A stretch of DNA of 64,000 nucleotides from Acorus gramineus (taxonomy: Eukaryota; Streptophyta; Magnoliopsida; Acorales; Acoraceae), in contig CM060855.1 in assembly GCA_030737835.1 (NCBI GenBank), forward strand, positions 248,001 through 312,000. Reading direction: 5' to 3'. The notes below the pieces were generated by a model, which worked only from the letters and a program-made list of their open reading frames with translations, had not been told where the DNA came from and did no database searches. Below are positions 12,561-33,723 of the stretch, in pieces; position 1 is the first letter of the stretch; each line of letters begins with the position of its first letter. The position numbers were made by a program, and so were the translations under genes.

Positions 12561-13538
12561 TTTTTGAATTTAAAATAATTAATGTTCTCTATTCAAAATC
12601 ATTTTTTTGAGAGTAATATGGTTTTTTATATTTCAATACAAAATATAGATAAAAATGAATCATATGAAACAAAAAAAATATGTTATATCTATAAAACATA
12701 TCATTTGTTTCAGATGAACCAGTTCTAAAAAATAAATATAAATGCCCAACCTCTCAGATTCAATTTATTTTTTTTAGTTTCTTAGGTCTTTAAGTATGTG
12801 GACGATGATTTTATATGTTTTTTCAACTTTTTTGTTTATGTTAATTTGATTGTGTTTCAATAATATTTAAATTCAAATATTTAGAGTTTTTTGTTTGTTT
12901 TCTCATAATTGTTTGTAAGGATAATGAATGTGTTTCATTTTTAATATTTTTTAATGTTTTATTTGGATATTCTAATGATTTGCTTTAATGAATGAATTTT
13001 ATTTCAGGAGAATTAAATTATACATACAAGTGTTCTATTCTATACGTTGTTCAAAAGAGTAAGATGTTCTTTTTAAATATTTTTATTTTTTTATTTTTAA
13101 TATCTAAGCAATTATTTTCTAATGTATTTATTCTTTGTAATATTTTATTTATAAAAATTATACATAATATTCTATAAACTTGTTAGAAGTACATAGGAAT
13201 ATACATCTATTAATTTATTTAATAATTATTATTGTTTATGTCTTTGGAATATGATTTTATATTTTTATATTTTTTGTTGTTTATGTTATATTTTGTTTTA
13301 AAAATATTTAGATTCAATGATTAGGTGTTTGTTTTAATAATTATTTATTTTATTAAATGAAAAACACTAGGCAAAGTACAATTTCACAAATATTTTGATA
13401 TATAAAAACTGACAAATTTGGATAAATAAGATATTTTAAGATAATTAATTAAAACTGACATTATAAGATATTTTATTAAATACGCAAGACAAAACTGACT
13501 AGCTACATATTTAAAATTTCATAAGTTACAGATGAATA

Positions 13539-14366
13539 TCTCAGGCAAGGGATTGCTACAAGGGGTAAGGCTGAGGCAGGGGATTGCTGATCAGAGGAGC
13601 TGGGGGCGTGTCCGGTCAAGGGATTCTCGGTGCGCAGCGCCTACGACTGGTGGCGTAGGTCGATCCCCCCGAACCCAACGTTACATTCTTTCCAGTCTCC
13701 ACATGGAGTGTGGAAGCTTAAAATGCCACTTAAAGTGAGGGGATTGTTGTGGTTTGCGCTCCAAGATTGATTGCTCACAAAGGCATGCAGGTCAAGATGG
13801 CATCAAAGCTGACCTATGCGTTTTGTGTAAAACTGCCCGGGAGCTGGAGCATCTCTTATGTCAATGCTCATATTCCCGTTGAATTCGAGATCGCATTGAA
13901 CTCCCGACGGGGATGGATACAAGGTTCTCCTCCGTGGAGGTGCGGGAACAGCAACGTCTTGGGCAAGGTCGGGCGATGTCTAGTCCCGGTCATGACATGG
14001 GTGCTATGGCTCACACGCAACTCTTTCATCTTCCGAGGCCAACAGAGCTACGTTGATAATACTTGGGGGATGTGGTGGGATTCATCAAGGCGTGGGGGCG
14101 GCACATCGGGGGTGCGAGCTCTCTTTGCCTAGCAAAGGGGCCAATTTTACATCGAGGAGTATCCTAGCTTTTTTACGTTGGTGAGTATTGAGCGATTGGC
14201 AGATCCCTCATCTTCCCATTGCTCCTCATTGGGATCTTCAGCCCTTACTTTCCTCTTCCCTCCCTCCCCCCACCTAGTTTATCTTTTGTTGTAACTTTTA
14301 ATCTCTATCTTTATGTTCATCTTAAATGAAATCGTGGTAGCATTGTCTACCTTTCTCAAAAAAAAA
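13539..14366 (+). mobile_element. 5'-truncated L1-type LINE tail with target-site duplication
   Basis: AGTTACAGATGAATA before the element (13524-13538) recurs after the poly(A) tract as AGTTACGGATGAATA (14368-14382), a 15-bp TSD with one difference. The interior encodes zf-RVT-like and terminal ORF2 pieces, such as VMTWVLWLTRNSFIFRG at about 13990-14040, in different frames. The 3' UTR ends with 'CTACCTTTCTC' and a poly(A) run. GC content is much higher than in the flanking DNA, which marks it as an insertion. Confidence 0.85.
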
Positions 14367-15564
14367 AAGTTACGGATGAATAAAATATTATAAGATCTAT
14401 TGTAATTAAAAATTTAAGGCATGGATACTAAAATATTAATCATTTAAATTTTATATTAAAATATCTCTACTAATAAGATAAAAATAAATAATATTTAAAT
14501 AAATAAAAATCTCAAATATTTAAGATAAGGATAAGATAATGATTGATAATATTAATTAATTGATAAAAAAACATAACACTAATTTAAAACTGATAATTCA
14601 AGGATAAATAATATATTATAAGATACTATTCATATGTTAAATTAAAATAGATTATATCAGTATGTTAAAATAAATAAATTAATTTAGATAGATAATTTTA
14701 ATATTATCTGTATTAAATAGATTTAAATTAACATTCAAGAAAAAATTAAGATTCAAAGTAAATAATATATTTTTATTTTTTTCATATGAAGAAATTAAAA
14801 TAAATTAAAAAATTTAATTTAGAAATTGATAAATTACAGAGAAATAAATTTATTTATTAAAAGATAATTGATATTATTTGAATTTGCTTAGATTTGGATC
14901 ATTCAAAATATATATCCATACATTGAAATTGATTTAAATGATTGTTCAAAAAAAATATATGTATCTTATAATTTCTAATATATGTTTCAAATATAAAATT
15001 ATTTTTGTTTGAAATTATATTATGAATTTTATTTAAATTATTTTTAAAAATTTGAAATTACGTGTGAAATTTAGCCATCCAAATTTAACCATATAAATTT
15101 AATTGTAAGTTTTTTTTATTAAATATTATGATATAATACAATATACAAATTTAAATATATTTTATCAATATTCAAATATCTACACTTATGTTTTTATTAA
15201 GGATATGGTTTTAACACTTAAAACGAATTAATAATTACAAATAATATTAAAAATAATTCATGTGCAATGCACGTGTACATTAACAAGTCAATTTAGAAGT
15301 ATAAATATCATTTAAAAAAAATCCACATGGATTCTAAGAATCCCAACAAACTGGTGGCAGTTGAAATCTATTACACATACATACAATCCACTCTTCCTTC
15401 CCAAGATCACAATCTCAAATTTTCATTATAACATAGGATCTATAATACCATAGTATCAAAATAAAAAATCTCCCAATCAAATTAGTTAACCATGCAAGGG
15501 TATTTTTGTATTTATAACCCCCAAAAAAACACTTTTAAAATAAAGACCTTTTAAAATAAAAACC

Positions 15565-15570
15565 TATATA
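15565..15570 (+). promoter_or_regulatory. Candidate TATA box of the LACS9-like gene
   Basis: TATATA sits in CCTATATAGATCC. It is followed about 30-60 bases later by a pyrimidine-rich stretch typical of plant transcription starts and by a probable leader exon. The link to LACS9 is by position and splice signals only. Confidence 0.45.
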
Positions 15571-15594
15571 GATCCACAGAGAGAGGACATCCAA

Positions 15595-15729
15595 AAATCC
15601 CTCCTGTTTTTCCAACCCCTCTGTTTCATCGCCTTCTCTGCCCACCTCTTATAAATCATCCTCGAAAACCTCAAAAATCCAATTTTTAGGGTTTCCCAGG
15701 CTGTGCAGCTCTCCATCGACGATTCCAAG
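15595..15729 (+). other. Probable non-coding first exon (5' UTR) of the LACS9-like gene
   Basis: A pyrimidine-rich leader with a TTTAGGGTTT telo-box-like motif ends in GATTCCAAG|GTGAGA, a good donor site. The next gene on this strand, LACS9-like, has an acceptor one base before its ATG (CTTGTAG|G at 22191/22192). This implies an untranslated first exon and a 6.46-kb intron from 15730 to 22191. The 5' end is an estimate. Confidence 0.5.
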
Positions 15730-15842
15730 GTGAGATTTTGTAAATCATTGGTTCTTCAATACGAGCTATGTCATCCACTGCTTGCATTCGTTGGTATTTG
15801 TTTTTATTATATGTTCTTTGTAGATCTCTGTTTTGTTATCTG

Positions 15843-15855
15843 CCCCCCCCCCCCC
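15843..15855 (+). repeat. Poly(C) run of 13
   Basis: Homopolymer followed by a T run, in the presumed LACS9 leader intron. Confidence 0.9.
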
Positions 15856-16241
15856 ATTTTTTTTTTATGCTTAATGTGTGCTTAAGATGTGAAGAAGGTT
15901 TTAATTTGTATATTGTGAAGTGGTGACTGGTGAGACATGCAAGTTGGGGGCATTTGAGATTTTCTTGATTTGGTTGATATTTGATTCTTTGAAGGGAAAA
16001 AATACATTTCTTTGTTGTTTTTTTTTTTTTTTTTTTGAAACTCTAATTGGTTTGTAATTGTTTATAAAGTATCATACAAAGATGGATGCTTTCGGTGTGT
16101 TGCGGATTAGATTGCAAGGAATAGTTTGTGTTGGGCTAATTTTAATTTTCATGTATAAGGGTTGTTGTACAAGAGATGGTAATTGTTTAAGACCCCAGTG
16201 GGTTGAAGGAATGATTACTATATAATCTAGATATAGTTTAT

Positions 16242-16656
16242 TGATGTAGAACAATTTGCGGAGGACTTGCGGGAGTTGTTGGAGCAAGATCTGTTGCAGA
16301 CTATTTGTTTATTAAAATACTCCAATTCGGTTCTCAAAAGTTGGTTTTTTGAAAATTTACCACTTACAGTAATTTACTATTTTTGGAAAATTTCATAATT
16401 ATCTTCTTTTATTACTTGTAGGTGAATTTTTCACTCTTAGGATCCTCTTAGATTTTTTGGCTATTTTTAGCAAATTTCAATATTAATGTCATTGAGAGAC
16501 TATCTTTACTATTTGTGACCAAAAAGGAGTGTCATTACCTTTCCATGGGAAACCTTTTGAATCGATGGAAATTTTTTAGTTTTGCCTTCATTTTGGATTT
16601 AAGGTATTCTTTAGGAAGCAAATATTTTCTTCTTCTCTGGTACTATCGTTACATCA
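16242..16656 (+). repeat. 5' LTR of the gypsy remnant
   Basis: Starts TGATG and ends near ACATCA, directly before the primer-binding site. It aligns by eye with 19844-20329. Shared blocks include AAAAGGAGTGTCA and TTTAAGGTATTC. The two LTRs are clearly diverged, so the insertion is old. Confidence 0.6.
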
Positions 16657-17716
16657 GTTGGTATTAGAGCCTCGTTTTTCTATGGTTTGATGACTAGTTC
16701 ACAAAATAGCGGTGGATTCTTTGGTGACGATAATCGTGATGGAGAGCAGTTCTCACGAAAATCAAGTTTGAAGAGTTCCAAAGTGAAACTAGAAAACATT
16801 GCAAAAGATTCAAGCAACACTTGTTAGGCTAATGGTGGGACTTGATCAAATCGCAATCAGAATATGTTGCGTAATGGCAATGAAGTTCATCTTTGTCCTT
16901 TTCGTGATCTCATCCCCATTCTGCCAAATAGACAGTCAACATATAGGCTGAAAGAAAGTAGTAATATGTTCAATTGGAAAAGAAGGTGAGGTTTGTGACA
17001 TATAAGTTAAACGGAAGGGCCTTTGTATGTTAAGATCAGTTGCAAATCTGTTGTGTATTACAGAAAAAAGTGCTTGTACGAGTGTGGATTAAGATGACGT
17101 GTCTGTTGAAGGCAAGATTTCTACTCATGCGCTATGAATCATTCCTGTTTCAGTGGTACCATAACTGCAAGAAGAGGAGTGAATGGTTCAAGCCTACATG
17201 GGGGGGTTTTACATGTTGTCATCATGCATTCATCTCATGGAAACTGAAGCACAGTACGCTCATCAGTTGATCTATGGGTTTCGACTGCCTATCTAGGATC
17301 GAGAGTCGTTGCAAGTGATATACATCTTGATGGAAGCCATCAGTGAGACCGCCAAGGTGGAATATCTGGATAATTCAAGGGCACAGATGGTACCCAAAAA
17401 TCCCTATATTACTCACGTTCAATTTTAAACACAAGAAAACAACCCACGACCAACACGCTTCCTGCTCTCTCAGGTTTGAATGTGGTTAAGGAGCTGAGAA
17501 AGGCAATAGGAGCAATTCCTGTAGGAAGTCAGGAGACACCAAAGACTAATCCTTATGGCCGAGACCACCAATAAAAGCTATAGATGTGTACAACCAGGTC
17601 ATCGTTCAAATTAATGTCCTAAACGAAGCATAGTAAACCTGGTGGAATGAGAACCTAAAGATGATGGGAGCGAGGGAGACATGACTGCTGCTGCATTCCC
17701 TTATGATTCTTAGGAA

Positions 17717-18199
17717 TAGGGGTGGTAAACGAGCCGAACGAGCCGAGCTTTGACTTGCTCAGGCTCGGCTCGTTTAGTATCAGGCTCGGCTCGGCTCGGG
17801 ACCGAGCTTCATTTTGTGTTCAAGCTCGGCTCGTTGGGTTTGTGAAAAGCTCAATTGAAGTTCGGCTCGGCTCGTTTGTTAAACAAGCCAAGCCGAAGCT
17901 CGAATCAAGGCTCGGCTCGGACTCGTTAGCTAAAAAAAAAATCTTGTTTAGCATTTGAGAAGTCACATTTCACAAATCACAACACCTTATACATGTGAAA
18001 GTAACATGAGCTTGGGCTCGGGCTCGACTCGTTCCCCTTTTTTCTGTTAAGTAAACGAGCTCGTTTAGGCTCGGGCTCGGCTCGTTTACAAACCGAGCTT
18101 TAAAAATTGTTCAAGCTCGGCTCGTTTGTCTAATCAAACAAGCCTGAACGAGCTTTAACCGAGCCGAGCCCGAGCTGCTCGGCTCGTTTAGCAGCCCTA
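17717..18199. mobile_element. Non-autonomous hAT element (483 bp) built of GGCTCG-rich repeats
   Basis: A perfect 8-bp TSD, CTTAGGAA, lies at 17709-17716 and 18200-18207. The TIRs are TAGGGGTGGTAAACGAGCC and, inverted at the right end, TAGGGCTGCTAAACGAGCC. The interior is full of GAGCCGAGC / GCTCGGCTC motifs. It is inserted into the gypsy remnant. ORFs across it are low-complexity artefacts. Confidence 0.9.
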
Positions 18200-18225
18200 C
18201 TTAGGAAGTGATTGAAGGTGATGAA

Positions 18226-18780
18226 CTATGAAGCACGAACACGGACACGGGACATGGCGACACGGTAATTTTTGAAAAAATAGGACACGGGTACGGCTAG
18301 GACACGGCAACAAATAAATTAATATAACAAATAAATATGTATCACTATTTTATATAAACAAACACATTTCATTTAATTCACTATTTATAACCAATTGTAT
18401 AAACTAATAAATCACTGTTTTTATAAATCATTGTTTTAAATAATAAACCACTGTTTTAAACCAATAAACCACTGTTTTTATAAATCACTGTTTTAAACTA
18501 ATAAATCATTATTTTTTTTAACCTTAAGAAAGAGATTTTGTTTAAATGAGTTGTTCTAAGATGTTTTAAATTGGTTGAATACTTGTGGGCTATGTTTGGG
18601 CTTTCTTTTCTTTTTCTTTTTTACTTTTGGGTTGAAATTGGTTGGGCCGTGTCTTGGGCCGTGTCCCAGCCGTGTCCAAGACAAAATGATGGCAGACACG
18701 GCTAGAGCCGTGTCCGACACGTGTCCATGCCGTGTCCGACAAGGGTACGGGGCCTCCGGGGAAGTGTCCATGCTTTGTAG
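18226..18780. mobile_element. TIR element (555 bp) with GGACACGG motifs and 8-bp TSD
   Basis: GTGATGAA is duplicated at 18218-18225 and 18781-18788. The left end is CTATGAAGCACGAACACGG. The right end, inverted, is CTACAAAGCATGGACAC. CGTGTCC / GGACACG repeats cluster at both sides, and the middle has short repeats around AATAAACCACTGTTTT. The 8-bp TSD suggests hAT. It lies only 26 bp from the preceding element. Confidence 0.8.
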
Positions 18781-19694
18781 GTGATGAATGGTAGTTGTTT
18801 TTGCATTCTTTAGTGGTCTAAAGGCTTATGCTAACTCCAAATAAGGAAGAGCCCATATAACAACATAACTTGTTTTGGACGTGATGCACTGTCAACAATC
18901 TGTGATGTTCTCATCGACAGTGGAAATATTGAAAACATTGTGTCTACCACATTGGTGAAGAATCTCGGGCTACTACAGAGAAGCACTCGACTCCCTACAA
19001 GATCGGTTGATTGAAGAAGGGATCTAAAGTGAAGGTAACATGTACATGGATGCTTTGTCCCTTTACCATCAAAACAAAATTCTGTTGGGAATTTATTATC
19101 TTACTATAGGCAAAAAGACATATCTAGGCGCCCTGAGAAGAACTTCCTGACTCATGAGGAGACGGGGGATTGTTGGTTGGCATGTCGGACACTAAGAAGA
19201 TGTGACTAGACTAACTACGTTTTACCGTGCGGATCACCTCATTCCTCCGTTCCCCTTCCAAATGGTATCCTGCGTCGCCTTTCTTCTGCACGCTACACGT
19301 TACTACATTTCATTTGATTTTGACCTTTCTAGCTATACATTTGAGAGTAGTAATGTTGAGAGACATTGATTAGCAGTTGAAGAGCAACATCCTAGTGGAT
19401 AGCTTGTGTGATGTGGTGGATGTGGCACATGATTTTGGAAAGGCCATGGCAATTTGACATAGATGTCACTCGGATGGGGAGAGAAAGTATGCTTGTGGTT
19501 TTGTAAATAATGGACAAATATTTATGTTGGAAATGTTTGAATGACTTAAAACTGTATCGGTCAATAAAAGGTCCCTCTTTTTATTAATGATAACCTTTCT
19601 TAGAGGAGTCCAAGGCCAAAGACAAGGTAACATTAAATAAGAATTGAAGAAAGAAGCTGAAGAACAAGAAATATGATCCTTATTCAATCATTAA

Positions 19695-19758
19695 ATCATG
19701 GGACTCGAACCCATGACGTCTTGATTGCAAACTCTTATGTCAACCACTGAGTTATGGG
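19695..19758 (-). pseudogene. tRNA-Cys-like relic or head of a tRNA-derived SINE
   Basis: The minus strand reads CCATAACTCAGTGGTTGAC (A-box-like), then TTTGCAATCAAGACGTCA, then GGGTTCGAGTCCC (B box). This order and spacing resemble plant tRNA-Cys(GCA). The acceptor stem does not close and the anticodon loop is altered, so a working tRNA is unlikely. It lies just upstream of the gypsy 3' LTR. Confidence 0.5.
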
Positions 19759-19843
19759 TTCAAGCCCTAATATATATTTCATATTAAATATCAATCCCAG
19801 TTAGGCACTTTCAGTGACAAATTCCTTTTCAAGCAGGGAAGAC

Positions 19844-20329
19844 TGATATATGACAGGTTGTGGAGGAGTCATGGGAGTTGCTAGAGCGAGATCCATTGTG
19901 GACCACTCAGTTTTTCCAATTCCATCTTCAGAAGTCATTTTTTCTTGTCAGTATGATAGTTTACTATCATCATTTAGTCATAGTAAATTTCATAAATTTC
20001 ATCATTTAGTCGTAGTAATTTCCTTTTTTTTTTATATTAAAAATGTGTTTTTTCAAAAAAAAATAGCAATCTTCTTTTTATTATTGGTAGGTGAATTTTG
20101 AACTTTTAAGATCCTGTTGGGGTGTCTTATTATTTTACTAAATTTCTATAATTATGTCATTAGGAGAATAAAAGTATTTCTTTATTAATTCTGAATTATA
20201 AAAGGAGTGTCACTATCTTTGTACAGTTTTGAATCAATGAAAGTTTTCTCGTTTTGCTTTTCTCCCTTGTGCATTTAAGGTATTCCATTTGAAGAAGATG
20301 TGTTCTTCTTTGGTGCTACTGTTATGTCT
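19844..20329 (+). repeat. 3' LTR of the gypsy remnant
   Basis: Preceded by a polypurine-like tract and similar along its length to 16242-16656, with insertions. The right border is approximate because no clear TSD was found. Confidence 0.55.
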
Positions 20330-22192
20330 ATGCAAAGGGCTTGTTAGTGATTTTTAGTGGGTGGGCTGGGAAGTGTACTCATTGACAATGTATAATTTTT
20401 TTGAACAATTGTTGGAAGGAACTATTTTGGAGTTTTGGGATGCTTAGTAGTAAGGGAGACGATTAGTGTGGGGGATGTTAGATTGTCTATGATTTGGGAT
20501 GGCATTTTTGAGGTAGTAGTCTGCTTCAATAATTTTTATTCTGTTCTTCTGTTTTCTGTGAAGAGGCTTCATATTCCTCTTGTTTATACGGTTTGGACAT
20601 GTACCATATAATAATATTTGGTGGGGATCCTGCTTCTTTCAAAAGAAATTGCCTTTCTTTCAAAAGGCAATTTTTTCCTATATCATCCCAGGTGAAGCAG
20701 CGGACTTGTACTAAATCCCTCAAAGAACAAAATATAGTAAAATTTCCTACATGTATCCACTACATCTACATGTTTATTTAAGAGAAGAATTACCTTTTTA
20801 GATGGGTGGTGGGTGCCATCATAGTTCAAAGCTAACATCATAGAGGTGCAGCCAAAAGAAAGGTGGGAGAAGCCCATGTTTCCAGGAAATTAAAAACCTG
20901 CGAATCTTCTCAAAGCATCCCAGTGGACAATCTGTGAATAAGAAAACATTGCAATAGATTATTCTCATATGGAGAAATACCAGAGTTTCTATTGTTATTC
21001 AAACAGGTCACCTCACCTCGTACATGCTTAAGCACCCCGTGTTACTATTCCACCTTTAAACAATGAAGATTTAGTCACTTACCCATCACAAGAAATTTCC
21101 TTGCTGTTCAATAAATCTGGCTGGATTGTCTAGACTATAAAAATGGATTCACAGAGACTACTTTGGGTGGCTTTGTTTGCAAAATCACTTGGACTGGAGA
21201 TAAGCAACCTTTTCCATTGATGGGCCATCATTGAGTGGTCCATAAGGAAAGTTTTATAATGTGAAAGGGATTCCGTCTCATATTTGTCTCTGGAGAGTTA
21301 CCTGACTGGAAGTACAATCATATCTTCTCCCTTTATATACGGATAACATTATATGTAAGTTTCCACTGGAATGGCCTCTTTTAGTTTATGGGTTTTTGTA
21401 TTAGAAAAGAACCTCCACAATTTAGAAACTACCTATTTATCTCATATATGAGGTGTGGTTCTGTTTACTTATCTGATTAATATAATACCTGTGGTTAATC
21501 AGCACCCTCTTCTTGTTACTTTGTCAAATTCAAAAGTTTGCTGCTTCATATCTCATGATTACTAGATGTTTTTTTTTTTTTTATAATATGGTAACGATAG
21601 GCCGACGCCTTAATATATTAAGCGAGAGCCCAAATTACAAAGTGCGATACAAACCAAAACTAATGGAGGTGGACAAATGGGACCCGGGTAGAGGAGAAGT
21701 CTACCAAGACCCAAACAAACAACCAGCCCCCAACTGACTAGAATTACATTACTAATTTGCCATCAATAAAGCCAACTTCCCCCCAGTCGCAAATGCAGGC
21801 CTTGCATTGGATTTTCAGTCAGTAGTGGAATGTACTTCTCAAGTATGGATCAATTTATACAGTTCATCAAGTTTAATCATCGAAGCCTTCCATTTATACG
21901 TGCTTAGGATGATTTGAATTATTTTTTTTTTCATTGATAATCTTTAGAACAAGTATACAGACATCATGAATTTTCCATGTTCTAATGTTTAATTGTTATC
22001 TTTCAATCATGGAAGTTATCCTTTCATGCAATTGCCAAGCTTTCCCTTTATTAGTCAATATTTGATGCAGTTAAACCTTAATTAACCGTGGAAGATTGGC
22101 AGTATTGTATAGAAAATAAACAAGTATGTTTCTTATTTAAATATTTGAAAAGATCATTTTTTTTTTATGACTTAAAATGTAATTCTTGTAGG
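20330..22192 (+). other. Remainder of presumed LACS9 leader intron, with a LINE tail
   Basis: No gene was found. The only identifiable element is an antisense LINE tail at 21575-21770. Short inverted bits such as AAAAGAAATTGCC next to its near reverse complement at about 20640-20675 are too small to classify. Confidence 0.4.
21575..21770 (-). mobile_element. Antisense LINE 3'-end fragment
   Basis: A T-rich tract followed by GGTAACGATAGGCCGACGCC and 'GAGGAGAAGTCTACCAAGACCC' resembles the antisense LINE tail at 900-1010 (GGAGAAACCTACCAAAAC). It covers the 3' UTR and last codons only. Confidence 0.5.
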
Positions 22193-31537
<9,345 letters not shown>

Positions 31538-32139
31538 AGGGTACACGGTCCTTAGAGCAGGAAATTATTATTATTATTTATTTTTCGAGGATGACCTTAG
31601 TATCCTGTCAAGGTTAATACCTAAAGGCGACGTTTTATTTTTTCTTAAATTAAGTTATATTTTCTATTTCGATTTAATTTGGCCTCATTTATCTGTTTTT
31701 ACAAGTGGATTATCAGAACGCTGTTAGATCAAGGTTTGCAGAAGCAATTTTTTTTTGTTAAGTAGGTAAGTGGTCCACATGGAAATCCAGTTTCATAAAC
31801 CATTTTAGTGATTGACACTGAAATGGCAATGGTGATAAACAGGTTGGATTTGCAAATCTCACGAGTCTCAATCTGAGTTTTTTTTTTTAAATTATTTTGT
31901 AAATCCAATATGCAGTTTTTTTTTTTTTTGTAAATCAGGTTTGATTATTTGCATATTTGCACAGTATAAGTTGTTCAACTGTCATTATTGCTGCTCCATA
32001 ACCAATGTGAACATCATTCATTGGACCAAAAATAGTTGAAGGTGTCACTTGAAAATGCCATTCAACTAGTTCTATGTATCAATGTCATCTGTGCATCAAC
32101 AGTCAATATATGTGTTTGATTGTTTGAAGTTTCAATTGG
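31538..32139 (+). other. LACS9 3' UTR and flank
   Basis: T-rich downstream DNA with (TTA)n at about 31566-31580. No further ORF or RNA gene is recognised. The polyadenylation site cannot be fixed by eye. Confidence 0.4.
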
Positions 32140-32405
32140 GAAAGGAAAATGTGAGACTCAATCATTTTTACTAACTAAAACTCAGTTCATACATGTTTTC
32201 AATTTTTTAAAAATAATAAATTTCACCTAACGAGGTATATACTTTAATAAAAAGTTTATATCAATCTATTTCGAATTGAATGAACCCATTTTTAAGAACT
32301 ATAAGATAATTTAATAAGGTATATATATCGTCTAATGAGGTATATAAAACTGTATTTTGGACTGTAAAAAAAATCGAGTCTAATAGCGTTTAGAAAGAAA
32401 AATGC
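32140..32405 (+). repeat. MITE family A, copy 1
   Basis: Ends with ACTGTATTTTGGACTGTAAA followed by a poly(A) run and TCGAGTCTAATAGCG. Includes GAGGTATATA and a 'TCGAATTGAATGAACCCATTTTTA' block. The same order of blocks recurs at 35740, 48780, 49304 and 55016. Boundaries are approximate. Confidence 0.6.
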
Positions 32406-32469
32406 TAGGGACACTACAGTCTTGGAGTGTTCAACATTTTTTGAATTTTTTCTGGAGGTACATGTGCAT

Positions 32470-32532
32470 AATAAAATACATATTTTTACAAAGAAAAGCT
32501 AATAAAATACATATTTTTACAAAGAAAAGTTA
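32470..32532 (+). repeat. 31-bp tandem duplication
   Basis: AATAAAATACATATTTTTAC plus AAAGAAAAG(C/T)T occurs twice in direct succession. Confidence 0.85.
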
Positions 32533-32799
32533 AATATATACATGAATGAATTGAATACAATTTTTTTTTTGCATGTTCTTAACATGGTATATATACTAGG
32601 TAAGGGAAATATGGGGATTGAATGAATGATGAATGGACTGAGCACAATTTCAATAAGGGAGTTAAGACTCATGAGCAAGGAAATTTTTTGTTTCAGAACA
32701 TCCTAATTATATTTTGTTCAAACTAAAATATTATTAGATGCCTATATAACTCATGGCATGTCACAATCAATTATATACATCATGCTAGTCCAGTGTAGG

Positions 32800-33272
32800 T
32801 AAGCCTCTCAATTATCTGAAAAAAATTCGAATCCGATCCGAATCCGTATCCAAAAAATCAGAAATATCCAATATTTGAAGATCCAGAGTGCGGATATGGA
32901 TATCAGTATATCTGATCCGAAAAATATTCGTATCCGATATATATTATAAAAATATATATATTTGTATTATATATTGTCCATATTGTTGTTATCTTGTATA
33001 ATTAATCACTAAAATAATATATTATAATACTATTAAATTTTTGATATATGAAAGATATAATAAGCCTTAAAATCTTAATTTTAATTTTGATATTTCTCTA
33101 AAATATCACTTGATTATCCAAATTAATGTTAATATTCAAACATGTCAATTATCTGAAAAAAATCCATATCCGAAGTGATCCAAATCCGAAAATTAATATC
33201 CGTATCTGAATCCGAAAGTTAGGATATGGACATTTACATATCCGATCCGTATCTGTTCGATTGACAGGCTTA
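32800..33272. mobile_element. Non-autonomous hAT element (473 bp), second copy of the 9443 family, inverted
   Basis: The TIRs are TAAGCCTCTCAAT and, inverted, TAAGCCTGTCAAT. The flanks AGTGTAGG (32792-32799) and CGTGTAGG (33273-33280) match at 7 of 8 bases. The interior is similar throughout to the reverse complement of 9443-9892, including the CCGTATCC / CGGATATGG motifs at both sides. Confidence 0.85.
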
Positions 33273-33723
33273 CGTGTAGGTGGACTAGGTGGGTCCTATA
33301 AGTCCCACAAACAAATTCACATAGATTTTTATTTTGGATAAATACTAACATAGATTTCTATAAATTTACATGGATAAATGCTTGGACAATTTTTCTGGTA
33401 CTTGGAGGCCCCTGCTACAGGAGTCCTAGGCAAAAATTATCTAGGTTGCTTTCGGGCTGGCCTTAATACACATTTCTTTAGTTTGACAACCATTATTTTC
33501 AGTATACCCTTAGAAATAATTTCATTCAATTAGCAATCAACAAGATTTTGATAGCAGCACTAATGTCCTGGATCTTATCAGAACTCCCTTAGAAGTCCTC
33601 CTGTGCATGCCAAAAAAAAAAAGACCCTACATACTGTAATCATTAAAATATTACTCCTTTCTTTTGTGTTTAGATTAACTTCTTTTTTTATTCTTTGGTG
33701 ACCTCAAGATTTTCTACATCAGG

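Larger units (their letters stand above)
11457..15288 (+). mobile_element. Putative non-autonomous Helitron-like AT-rich element
   Basis: The left end begins TCTATACTACTAC, like plant Helitron 5' ends that start with TC. The right side has a short palindrome, CATGTGCAATGCACGTG at 15259-15275, followed about ten bases later by CAAGT where CTAGT would be typical. There are no TIRs and no TSD, as expected for Helitrons. The interior is extremely AT-rich, with a minisatellite and one LINE insertion. No Rep/helicase ORF is seen. An ordinary AT-rich intergenic stretch remains a fair alternative. Confidence 0.35.
16242..20329 (+). mobile_element. Decayed, internally deleted Ty3/gypsy LTR retrotransposon
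   Basis: Two related LTR-like segments (16242-16656, 19844-20329) flank an interior. TGGTATTAGAGC at 16659-16670 is a near match to the initiator-methionine primer-binding site TGGTATCAGAGC. A purine-rich AGCAGGGAAGA precedes the 3' LTR. Gag traces include MRYESFLFQWYHNCKKRSEW (about 17127-17186) and a zinc knuckle, YRCVQPGHRSN then a stop, CPKR (about 17578-17628). In the knuckle, serine replaces the first cysteine. A pepsin-like protease trace, CDVLIDSGNIENIVSTTLVK, lies at about 18901-18960. No reverse transcriptase or integrase is recognisable. Two TIR elements sit between gag and protease. LTR ends are approximate. Confidence 0.7.

Noticed and set aside
17722..17958. ORF with repeated LGS motifs
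   Set aside because: Arises from GCTCGGCTCG repeats inside a hAT element, with no protein family.
18556..18784. Overlapping ORFs on both strands
   Set aside because: Produced by GGACACGG repeats of a TIR element.
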